From JBBSAT01 sp046351235 (GTDB taxonomy: Bacteria > Myxococcota_A > Polyangia > Polyangiales > Sandaracinaceae): DNA of 64,000 nt. The translations under genes and the position numbers were made by a program. Under the pieces are notes generated by a model that was not told the DNA's origin, ran no database searches, and worked only from the letters and a program-made list of their open reading frames with translations. Shown piece by piece: positions 9,011-16,244 of this stretch (position 1 is the stretch's first letter; every line of letters starts with the position of its first letter). The stretch lies in assembly GCA_046351235.1 (NCBI GenBank), contig JAXLYV010000005.1:124001-188000 (forward strand), given 5' to 3'.

Positions 9011-9104
9011 GGGGGCCGATACGCGGCCCCCTCCATCGGGAGTGAATCCCGATGGAGCCTCCCCCTCGTATCGCTCCGCGAGAGGGGGCGACAGGTTTCC
9101 TGTC
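9011..9104. repeat. Four consecutive hairpins between the MerR gene and ccmA
   Basis: Four inverted repeats follow one another: GGGGGCCG/CGGCCCCC (9011-9031, 5-base loop), CTCCATCGGGA/TCCCGATGGAG (9031-9057, 5-base loop), CCCCCTC/GAGGGGG (9061-9088) and GACAGG/CCTGTC (9090-9104, TTT loop). The stems are unrelated in sequence. They lie just after the MerR gene stop and before ccmA on the minus strand, so they could form a structured terminator or processing region. Confidence 0.7.
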
Positions 9105-9110
9105 ACCCCT

Positions 9111-9836
9111 TCAGCGCTTCTTCTTCTTCGGAATCTTCGCGGCGCGGCCCGACTCGAGGAGCTCGCGCAGCGAGCGCTCCATCTGTTGCGCGAAGATCGT
9201 CCGCACCGCTTCGGGGCCGAGCTGGCGCAGCGACTGGATGAGCGCGCTCAGGTCGGCGTCGAGGTTTCCGTCGCTCGCGTGCGAGACGAAGAGCTCGGTG
9301 AGCTCGCCCGCGGCCTTGCCGAGGTGTCGCGCGAGGACCTCGTTGGCCTTCGCCGCGAGCTCGAGGTCCACGCCGGCCGCGTCCATCTTGCCGGCGATCG
9401 CCACGAGCGCCGGGCTCGGCACGTAGAACGTGTCGCCCTTGCGCTCCACGCTCGTGTGCCGCGTGAGATCCGTGAGCAGGCCGGCGCGCTTCTTTCCGTA
9501 GAGCGCGTAGAGCTCGTCTTCGGTCATCGTGCGCGGCCGGTCGTCGGCCCACGGCTGCGAGAGCTGGGCGTCGAGCCCCAGCCAGTCGCTCACGTCGAGC
9601 GTGCCTTCGTCGAGCCGCTTGACGAGCTCGCGGATCGCGTCGATGCGCAGGCCTCGGTCTTGGAGCTGCGCGACGAGCTCGAGCCGCTCCACGTGCCTGG
9701 GCCCGTAGAACGCGACGCGTCCCTTCATCACCGGCGAGGGGACCAGCCCCTTGGACTGGTAGAAGCGGATCGTGCGGCTCGGAACGGCGGTCTTGCTCGC
9801 GAGATCGTCGATCGTCAGCGTCGCGTCGTCCGACAT
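9111..9836 (-). CDS. MerR-family transcriptional regulator
   Basis: The 241-residue protein starts with a MerR-type winged helix-turn-helix (TIDDLASKTAVPSRTIRFYQ, then KGLVPSP and RVAFYGPRHVERL), followed by a helical C-terminal domain with no Cys-rich metal site. The ATG at 9836 gives the usual family N-terminus; an upstream GTG at 9899 overlaps the desaturase stop (GTGA), but the extra stretch contains a rare ATA codon and looks non-coding. It is encoded directly downstream of a fatty-acid desaturase whose promoter carries a 16-base dyad, so it probably autoregulates this two-gene operon. The C-terminal domain may sense a lipid or acyl-CoA (inference). Confidence 0.88.
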   Translation of the reverse strand: MSDDATLTIDDLASKTAVPSRTIRFYQSKGLVPSPVMKGRVAFYGPRHVERLELVAQLQDRGLRIDAIRELVKRLDEGTLDVSDWLGLDAQLSQPWADDRPRTMTEDELYALYGKKRAGLLTDLTRHTSVERKGDTFYVPSPALVAIAGKMDAAGVDLELAAKANEVLARHLGKAAGELTELFVSHASDGNLDADLSALIQSLRQLGPEAVRTIFAQQMERSLRELLESGRAAKIPKKKKR

Positions 9837-9895
9837 GGGCGGCGAGGTTTCTATCACGGGCGGCGCGAGCGCGACCGAGGTCGTGAGCGCCGCGC

Positions 9896-11038
9896 TCACG
9901 CCATCGCCGCGCTGAGCGTCCGGATCGTGCTGCCGGTCGACCGGTCGTCCTTGCTGAGCACCCAGATCCAGCGGAGCGCTTCTCCGAGCGTCTTCGGCCA
10001 GCTGGCGCTCCGGTGCTCGACGCCGTGCTCGGCGCAGAGCCGCCGCACCTCGGGCGCGATCTCACGCAGGCGCTCGGGGGGCAGCTTGGGAAAGAGATGG
10101 TGCTCGATCTGCAGATCGAGGCCGCCGCAGAGCACCGAGACGGCCCACGGGACGACGAAGTCGTTCGAGGCCTCGACCTGCATCGCGTACCACTCGCCGC
10201 GGCTCTTGGTGCGCGTGCCCTCGGGGTAGCTCTTCGTGGACTCGCCCACGTGACCGCAGAAGATCGTCGCGGCCGAGTAGACGTCGCGCAGGGTCTCGGC
10301 GAGCCAGTTGCCGAGGAGCACCTTCCAGAAGAAGGGCCCCGCGAGCGCCGGGAAGAGCACGTACTCGTAGGCGTAGTAGGGCGCCCACTTGCGGAAGGCC
10401 TTTCGCCACGCGGCGCGCACGCTCTCTCGGCTGTGGTCCTTCAGGAAGTCGTCGCCGCCGCGGCCGTTGCCGTGGAGCGCGTCGGAGACGCCCGTGAAGT
10501 GCGTGTTCATCAAGAGCCCGAAGTTCGGGAACAGCACGAAGAGCGCGAAGAAGAGCTGGAAGCGGTGGCGCGCGGGATCGTAGGGCGTGTCCTTCGTCAG
10601 CCGCACGGGGCCGAAGTGGATGTCCGCGTCGTGGCCGGCGACGTTGGTCGCGCCGTGGTGGCGGACGTTGTGCCCGTAGCGCCAGCTCTCCTCGTCGATC
10701 GGCACGCGCCACAGGTGGGTCTTGCTCTGGAATGCCTCGGCGCTCGCGAGGCCGTCGTAGGCGCCGTGGAGCGCGGTGTGCCCGATCTCGGTCGCCTCGA
10801 CCTGCTTGTGGAGCCAGAGCGCGACGACCCCGCAGACGAAGAGCACGGGCTCGAACGAGACGTGGATCAGCGTGCGGCCGAGCGCTTCCATCGCGAGGGA
10901 GAACGCACGGACGCGCTTCACGTAGCGGACGTCGTCGTCCCCGATCTTGGCCTTCACCTGCGCGTGGAGCGCATCGAGCTCCTGCCCGAACGCGCGCAGG
11001 CGCTCCTCGTCGCTTCCGAACCTCCGGATCGCCGTCAT
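9896..11038 (-). CDS. Membrane fatty acid desaturase
   Basis: This membrane-bound di-iron desaturase (about 380 residues) has the three histidine boxes of the family: GHTALH near residue 90, NVRHHGATN near 125, and QIEHHLFP near 320, the last with Gln in place of the first His as in front-end/linoleoyl-CoA-type enzymes. Hydrophobic segments lie near 55-75 and 180-250. It should introduce a cis double bond into a membrane acyl chain using O2 and electrons from a ferredoxin or cytochrome b5-like partner not found nearby. Two in-frame ATGs exist; AGGAG abuts the one at 11044 and is six bases from the one at 11038, so 11038 is preferred. It is co-transcribed with the MerR gene. Confidence 0.9.
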   Translation of the reverse strand: MTAIRRFGSDEERLRAFGQELDALHAQVKAKIGDDDVRYVKRVRAFSLAMEALGRTLIHVSFEPVLFVCGVVALWLHKQVEATEIGHTALHGAYDGLASAEAFQSKTHLWRVPIDEESWRYGHNVRHHGATNVAGHDADIHFGPVRLTKDTPYDPARHRFQLFFALFVLFPNFGLLMNTHFTGVSDALHGNGRGGDDFLKDHSRESVRAAWRKAFRKWAPYYAYEYVLFPALAGPFFWKVLLGNWLAETLRDVYSAATIFCGHVGESTKSYPEGTRTKSRGEWYAMQVEASNDFVVPWAVSVLCGGLDLQIEHHLFPKLPPERLREIAPEVRRLCAEHGVEHRSASWPKTLGEALRWIWVLSKDDRSTGSTIRTLSAAMA

Positions 11039-11121
11039 CGTCATCTCCTGGGCAAAGAGGTGCCCGCGGCTCGGGTCGCGCTCCCCGGGAGTGGGGATGC
11101 ACGCCGCCGCACGATGGAGCG

Positions 11122-11150
11122 GTTATGACTGTGACAGTGGTCACTGTCAA
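11122..11150 (-). promoter_or_regulatory. Desaturase promoter overlapping a MerR-type dyad operator
   Basis: Read on the minus strand, TTGACA (11150-11145) and CATAAC (11127-11122) form a -35/-10 pair with a 17-base spacer. The dyad GACAGTG-AC-CACTGTC (11148-11133) overlaps the -35 and fills most of the spacer, where MerR proteins bind. A normal 17-base spacer, rather than the stretched 19-20 of activated mer-type promoters, suggests repression by occlusion. It is about 80 bases before the desaturase start. Confidence 0.75.
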
Positions 11151-11194
11151 GATGAAGGCGCGCGACCGGGCTCCGGCCGATCTCGGGGCGGCCC

Positions 11195-12367
11195 TCAGAA
11201 CACGTCGGTCACGATCGCGTCGAGCGCGAGCCAGTGCTCGCGGGGCACGCGGAGCCGATCGGAGGTGCCGACGAGCTCACCGCGCGCGACACGGCGCGCG
11301 ATCGCGTCCTCGCGCCCGGCGCGCGGATCGATCCCCGTGCGCGTCTGCAGCGCGGCGAGGTCGACGCCCTCACGCGTGCGTAGCCCGAGCATGAGCGCCT
11401 CGCGCACCACGTCCTCGGGCGTGAGCGACTCTTCGAAGACCGTGACCTCGGAAGTGCCGCTTCGTGCGAGGTAGCGCGCCGGGATCGGCTCGCTCCGCCA
11501 GCGGCGTGCGCCGCGTGTCGGCGCGTCCGTGACGCAGCCGTAGGCGCCCGCGCCGAGGCCGAGGTGATCGCCACCGCGCCAGTAGTGCTGGTTGTGGCGC
11601 GCCTCTTCGCCGGGCATCGCGTGGTTCGACACCTCGTAGTGAGAGAAGCCCGCGCGATCGAGCTGCTCACTCGCGCGCAGGAACGTCTCCGCGTAGTCCT
11701 CTTCCTTCGCGATCGGGAGCTTGCCCTTCTTGTAGAGCTCTCCGAAGCGCGTCCCGGGCTCGATCGTGAGCGCGTACGCCGACACGTGCCGCACGCCGGT
11801 CTCGAGCACGCGCGCGAGCTCGGCCGCGAAGTCCGACGCCTTCTGTCCCGGCGAGCCGAACATCAGGTCGGCGCTCACGCGCGGCATCTCGCGCACGGCG
11901 GCCTCGAGCGCGGCGAGCGCCCCGGCGGGGTCGTGCAGGCGCCCGAGGTACTCGAGGCGCTTCGGATCGAGCGACTGCACGCCGATCGAGAGACGGTTCA
12001 CGCCCTGCGCGCGAAGCGCCGCCGCGCGCTCGCGATCGAGCGAGGTCGGGTTGCACTCGACCGTCACCTCGAGGCCCGGCGCTTCGCGCGAGAACGCCCG
12101 CCGCACGCCGGCGAGCACGCGGCCCAGCGCCGCCGGCTCCCAGAGAGAAGGCGTGCCGCCGCCGAAGAACACGCTCACGAGCTCGCCGTCCCTCGCGTCG
12201 GCCCGCCGCAGCGCGAGCTCGGCGAGCACGGCGTCCGCGTAGGCCGCGTGCGGCACCTCGTCGCGCGGCGTCGCGTGCGAGTTGAAGTCGCAGTAGGGGC
12301 ACTTCTTCAGGCACCACGGGAAGTGCACGTAGACCGAGACGGGACGCACGACGCCAGCACGTGCCAC
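11195..12367 (-). CDS. hemW: HemW-like radical SAM heme chaperone
   Basis: The product of about 390 residues has the radical SAM cluster motif CLKKCPYC (Cys19, Cys23, Cys26), the following FFGGGTPSL glycine motif, VECNPTSL, and the NRLSIGVQSL and SNHAMPGEEARHNQHYW blocks typical of HemW, the family formerly annotated as oxygen-independent coproporphyrinogen oxidase. HemW carries heme to membrane cytochromes. Starts at GTG 12367 or 12349 are possible; neither has a clear ribosome-binding site. It lies near ccmAB, also a heme-handling function, but is separated from them by the MerR-desaturase pair. Confidence 0.9.
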   Translation of the reverse strand: MARAGVVRPVSVYVHFPWCLKKCPYCDFNSHATPRDEVPHAAYADAVLAELALRRADARDGELVSVFFGGGTPSLWEPAALGRVLAGVRRAFSREAPGLEVTVECNPTSLDRERAAALRAQGVNRLSIGVQSLDPKRLEYLGRLHDPAGALAALEAAVREMPRVSADLMFGSPGQKASDFAAELARVLETGVRHVSAYALTIEPGTRFGELYKKGKLPIAKEEDYAETFLRASEQLDRAGFSHYEVSNHAMPGEEARHNQHYWRGGDHLGLGAGAYGCVTDAPTRGARRWRSEPIPARYLARSGTSEVTVFEESLTPEDVVREALMLGLRTREGVDLAALQTRTGIDPRAGREDAIARRVARGELVGTSDRLRVPREHWLALDAIVTDVF

Positions 12368-12419
12368 GAAGGCCCAGCCGCGTCGACACGAGACCCGTGT
12401 GCGAGGCCCGGGGCTCACG

Positions 12420-12425
12420 TATCCT
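12420..12425 (+). promoter_or_regulatory. Putative -10 of a leaderless transcript
   Basis: TATCCT ends six bases before the GTG at 12432, with no ribosome-binding site. The spacing places the transcription start at about the first base of the codon. Confidence 0.45.
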
Positions 12426-12431
12426 CCGCCC

Positions 12432-14276
12432 GTGCGTCCGGCGCTCTTCCTCGCGGCACTCGCCCTGGGTTTCTCGATGCTCTCGCCTCCCGCGGCGAGC
12501 GCGCAGCGCGGGCTCGATCTCGCGCGCTTCTCGCCCGCTCCCGACGGCGACGGCTTCCTCGGCATCACGGGCACGCGCACGCCGGGGCCCTTCCGCACGA
12601 ACTTCGGCCTCTTCGGCAGCTACGTCTCGCAGCCGCTCGTGCTCCGCAGCGTGGTCGACCCCACGGATCGCCTCGCGGTCGTGAGCGACCGCGTCGATCT
12701 CGACGCGTTCTTCCAGGTCGGGCTTCTCGGCCACTTCGCGCTCGTCGTCGATGCGCCCGTGGTCGCGTGGCAGAACGGCAACGGCCCCGACTACGACGGC
12801 GGGCCCTCGCTCGCGGTCGTCGCGGTGCGCGACCCGCGCCTCGCGTTCCGCGCGCGCCTCCTCGGCGAGGACGCCACCGTGGAGCGCCAGCGCCACGAGG
12901 GCGAAGGTCTCGCGATCCAGGTCTCGACCACGGTGCCGCTCGGCCACACGGACTCGTTCGCCGGCGAAGGCGCGCCCGTCGTCGAGGGCGCGCTCCTCGG
13001 CGACTTCCACCTGCTCGATTTCGGCGTCGGCGCGCAGATCGGCTGGCGGCACCACTTCTCGGAGCCGACCATCCTCGGCGTCCCGTTCCGCAATCAGCTC
13101 TACGCCGGCCTCGCGATCCAGGTGCCGGCGTTCTTCCTCGATCACCTCGTCGCGATCGCCGAGGTGGACGTGACGACGGACGGCGAGAATCCCTTCGGCA
13201 ACGCGGCGAGCACGGCGTGCGAGTGGCGCCTCGGCGGTCGCTACACGATCCAGGACACGCAGATCACCGTCGCCGGCGGCACGGGCCTCGTCGCCGGCGT
13301 GGGCGCGCCCTCGGGCCGCTTGATCGTGGGCGTCACCTTCGCGCCCCGCGTGCACGATCGCGACGCGGACGGGATCGTCGACGATCACGACGCCTGCGAG
13401 ACGCTGCCCGAGGACTTCGATCAGCACGAGGACGAGGACGGCTGCCCCGAGCCCGACAACGACGGCGACCTCGTGCCCGATCTCGACGATCACTGCCCGA
13501 ACGAGGCCGCCGACTTCGAGCTCGACGTCGACGAGGACGGGTGCAACGACCCGATCGGAGATACGGACGGCGACGGCCTGCGCGACGATCTCGACGACTG
13601 CGGCGCCGACGCGGAGGACCTCGACGGCCACGACGACGCGGACGGCTGCCCCGATCTCGACGACGACGGCGACGGCGTCCCCGACGCGAGCGACACGTGC
13701 CCGGGCTCGCGCGAGGACGTGGACGGCTGGCAAGACGAGGACGGCTGCGCCGACCCCGACGACGACGACGATCAGGTTCCCGACGCGAGCGATGCCTGCC
13801 CGCGCCTCGCCGAGGATCGCGACGGCCACGACGACGCCGACGGCTGCCCGGATCTGGACGACGATCACGACGGCGTGCCCGACGCGAGTGACGCATGCCT
13901 CGCCGAGGCCGAGACGATCAACGGACGCGACGACACCGACGGATGCCCCGATGCGGGCCGCGGCGCGTTCCGATCCACCGCGGAGGCGCGAATCGAGGGG
14001 CGCCTCTCCTTCGGACGCGACGGATCGCTCGCCGCGACGCAGGCGAGCGCGCTCGATCAGCTGGCGCAGTGGCTTCGCGCGGAGAGCCCCGATGCGCACT
14101 CGATCACCGTAGCGGGTGTGCCGGAGGCGGGGCTCGCGGCGCTGCGCGAGGCGCTCGTCGCACGCGGCATCGACGACGGCACGGTCGTCGCGGCGGCGCT
14201 CCCCGAGCCGGCCGCCCCGCGCGGGACGGTCGTCGTGACGCGCGCCGCCGCGGCTTCCCCGAGCGTGGCGCCGTGA
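12432..14276 (+). CDS. Secreted thrombospondin type 3 repeat protein with OmpA-like C-terminus
   Basis: This 614-residue protein has a signal peptide (through AASAQ), a beta-rich domain of about 280 residues that could be a transport-like beta-barrel, then about six calcium-binding thrombospondin type 3 repeats (DxDxDGxxDxxDxC units, residues 310-510), and a final domain of about 85 residues resembling OmpA/MotB. In that domain the peptidoglycan-binding GHTD-type motif is replaced by AGVPEAG, so cell-wall binding may be lost. Similar barrel-TSP3-OmpA proteins are abundant in myxobacterial outer membranes. The GTG start at 12432 directly precedes the signal peptide. The stop overlaps the following esterase gene start (GTGA). 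Confidence 0.85.
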   Translation: MRPALFLAALALGFSMLSPPAASAQRGLDLARFSPAPDGDGFLGITGTRTPGPFRTNFGLFGSYVSQPLVLRSVVDPTDRLAVVSDRVDLDAFFQVGLLGHFALVVDAPVVAWQNGNGPDYDGGPSLAVVAVRDPRLAFRARLLGEDATVERQRHEGEGLAIQVSTTVPLGHTDSFAGEGAPVVEGALLGDFHLLDFGVGAQIGWRHHFSEPTILGVPFRNQLYAGLAIQVPAFFLDHLVAIAEVDVTTDGENPFGNAASTACEWRLGGRYTIQDTQITVAGGTGLVAGVGAPSGRLIVGVTFAPRVHDRDADGIVDDHDACETLPEDFDQHEDEDGCPEPDNDGDLVPDLDDHCPNEAADFELDVDEDGCNDPIGDTDGDGLRDDLDDCGADAEDLDGHDDADGCPDLDDDGDGVPDASDTCPGSREDVDGWQDEDGCADPDDDDDQVPDASDACPRLAEDRDGHDDADGCPDLDDDHDGVPDASDACLAEAETINGRDDTDGCPDAGRGAFRSTAEARIEGRLSFGRDGSLAATQASALDQLAQWLRAESPDAHSITVAGVPEAGLAALREALVARGIDDGTVVAAALPEPAAPRGTVVVTRAAAASPSVAP

Positions 14277-15286
14277 CGCCGCTCCGCGGCCGCATCGAGA
14301 CGCCGATCCTCCGCAGCGCGACCCTTCGCGGCAACGTGCTCTCCGACCCGACCGAGCGCGAGGTGCTCGTCTATCTACCGCCGAGCTACGACGAGACGAA
14401 GCCGCGTCGCTTCCCCGTCGTCGTGGTCCTGCCGGCGTTCGGCGCGGGGCACCGCACGCTCGCGTCGTTCCGGCTCTGGGACAAGAACGTCTTCGAGATC
14501 TACGAGGGCCTCTTGCAGCGCGCCGAGTGCGTCGAGGCGATCCTCGTGGTGCCCGATGCGGTGAACCGATGGGGCGGCAGCCAGTACCTCGACTCGGCGG
14601 CGACTGGCGCCTACCAGAGCTACGTCGTCGACGAGGTCGTCCCCTTCGTCGACCAGCTCTATCGCACCGTGCCGACGCGCGAGGCCCGCGCCATCGTCGG
14701 GCGCTCGTCGGGCGGCTTCGGCGCGCTCCGGATCGGCATCGACCGGCCCGAGGCGTTCGCGGCGATCGGCAGTCACGCGGGCGACTCGCTCTTCGAGACG
14801 AGCGTGCGGCCGACGTTCACGGCGGTCGCGACCGTGCTCGATCGCGAAGGAGGCCTCGCGCCCTTCGCCGAGCGCATGCGCGAGCAGGGGCCGCGGGGAG
14901 ACGCCGACTTCGAGGCGATCGCGCTCCTCGCCTGCGCGGCGGCGTACGCGCCGAATACGTCGCTCCCGTTCCCGCACTGCGATCTCCCTTTCGATCCGGC
15001 GAGCGCGTTGCCGGTGCAGGGCGCCTGGGAGCGCTTCCTCGAGCACGACCCGGTGCGCCTGCTCGAGCGCTTCCCGGCGGCGCTGGGGCGGGCGTCGCTC
15101 GTGTACCTGGACGCCGGCAACCGCGACGAGCACGGCCTGCACTTCGGCGCGCGGCGGCTCGCGGCGCTCCTGCGCGAGCGCGGCGTGCCCGTGCTGCACG
15201 AGGAGTTCGACGGCGGCCACCGGAACACGACGCAGCGCTTCGGAAGCAGCTTGCCGCGCCTGCTCGAAGTGCTCGCGACCTCGTGA
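14273..15286 (+). CDS. Esterase-D-type alpha/beta hydrolase
   Basis: The 337-residue protein has an alpha/beta-hydrolase fold of the putative esterase (enterochelin esterase/esterase D) family: YLPPSYDE near residue 35, FPVVVVLPAFG near 48, the nucleophile elbow GRSSGG near residue 143, an acid in LDAGNRDEHGLH, and HRNTT as a likely catalytic His region near the C-terminus. No signal peptide is visible, so it appears cytoplasmic even though it is coupled by a GTGA overlap to an envelope protein gene. The substrate is unknown; short-chain or siderophore-type esters are possible. Confidence 0.82.
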   Translation: MTPLRGRIETPILRSATLRGNVLSDPTEREVLVYLPPSYDETKPRRFPVVVVLPAFGAGHRTLASFRLWDKNVFEIYEGLLQRAECVEAILVVPDAVNRWGGSQYLDSAATGAYQSYVVDEVVPFVDQLYRTVPTREARAIVGRSSGGFGALRIGIDRPEAFAAIGSHAGDSLFETSVRPTFTAVATVLDREGGLAPFAERMREQGPRGDADFEAIALLACAAAYAPNTSLPFPHCDLPFDPASALPVQGAWERFLEHDPVRLLERFPAALGRASLVYLDAGNRDEHGLHFGARRLAALLRERGVPVLHEEFDGGHRNTTQRFGSSLPRLLEVLATS

Positions 15287-15380
15287 GGGTAGGCCGCGCG
15301 CCACGCGGGCGCGGCGGGGCGGAAATCTCGCTCGCCACGATGGTCGGATGCGCGCGCATCGAATATAGTCGCCGCCGCAG

Positions 15381-16157
15381 ATGAGGAAGACGGTGTCGAA
15401 GTCGACTGCACGCAAGGACGACGCGAAGAAGGCGCCGGCGGCGCGTGCGCGAACTGCCGGACCGGCGTCGAGCCCGCCGGCCGACGCGGCGAAGGCCAAT
15501 GGCGCCAAGGCCCCGTCCTCGAGCGGCGCGCTCGCGGCCCCGATGGCCGACGAGGCGCGCGGCGGGAGCGCGACGAACGAGGCCGCCGACAAGATCGTCG
15601 CCGCCGCGGACCAGGCGGCCGTCCTCACCCACGCCGACAACCTCAGCAGCGACAAGCCGACGACCGCGACGACCTCCGCGCGCATCCTCGACGACTTGCT
15701 CGTGAAGAAGCCCGACCTGCTCGTCGCGGCGATCGATCGCTTCGCGGTCACGATTGCCTCGCCGAACAAGCGCACGGTGCAGACCTCGGCGGCGGCGCTG
15801 CCGGTGATGGCGAAGCTCGCGCCCGCGCGGGTCGCGCGGCACCTGCCACAGCTCACCGAGGCGTTCTCGCTCACGACGGACGTGGGCAAGGACGGTCTCG
15901 TGACGACGTTCGCCGCGCTCTGCACGGCCTCGGTCGCCTACCAGAAGCGGCTCGAGCCCGTGCTCGAGCTCGCGCTCTCCACGGCCGAGCCCAAGACGCT
16001 GCTCCGCTGGGCCGAGGTGGTGCTCCCCTCGCTGAAGGGCGAGCCGCACGCGCGCGCGCGCGCCGTGGTCGAGGGGCGACTGCCCTCGATGGCGCGGCCG
16101 CTCGCGCAGCCGATCGCGACGCTGCTCGGCATCAAGCTCCGACCGCTCGGCCGCTGA
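15381..16157 (+). CDS. Uncharacterised helical-repeat protein with basic Ala/Lys N-terminus
   Basis: The 258-residue product begins with a Lys/Ala/Pro-rich, probably disordered stretch (residues 1-65) and continues as an all-helical domain with regularly spaced Leu and Ala (ILDDLLVKKPDLLVAAIDRF, LPVMAKLAPARVARHLPQL, LEPVLELALSTAEP), suggesting HEAT/ARM-like repeats. No enzymatic motif is seen. A TATAGT hexamer lies 11 bases before the ATG, which would give a very short leader. Immediately after the stop is a 19-base tandem repeat. I do not recognise the family; a protein-binding or DNA-associated role (basic tail) is only a guess. Confidence 0.7.
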   Translation: MRKTVSKSTARKDDAKKAPAARARTAGPASSPPADAAKANGAKAPSSSGALAAPMADEARGGSATNEAADKIVAAADQAAVLTHADNLSSDKPTTATTSARILDDLLVKKPDLLVAAIDRFAVTIASPNKRTVQTSAAALPVMAKLAPARVARHLPQLTEAFSLTTDVGKDGLVTTFAALCTASVAYQKRLEPVLELALSTAEPKTLLRWAEVVLPSLKGEPHARARAVVEGRLPSMARPLAQPIATLLGIKLRPLGR

Positions 16158-16209
16158 AGGACCGCGAGGTCGTCGAAGGGCCGCGAGGTCGCTGAAGGGC
16201 CGCGAGGTC
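16153..16209 (+). repeat. Three tandem 19-base repeats
   Basis: Three units (16153-16171, 16172-16190, 16191-16209) share the core GAAGGGCCGCGAGGTC with two or three substitutions. The first unit covers the stop codon of the upstream gene, and the array lies between convergent genes. Confidence 0.85.
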
Positions 16210-16244
16210 GCTCGCGACTTCCCGACGCCTCGAGCGATCGCGCT

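Noticed and set aside
9036..9036. ATG start for ccmA
   Set aside because: The codon lies inside a perfect 11-base inverted repeat and adds about 40 Arg/Pro-rich residues absent from the family.
9899..9899. GTG start for the MerR gene overlapping the desaturase stop
   Set aside because: The added 21 residues contain a rare ATA codon and precede the normal MerR N-terminus; kept only as an alternative.
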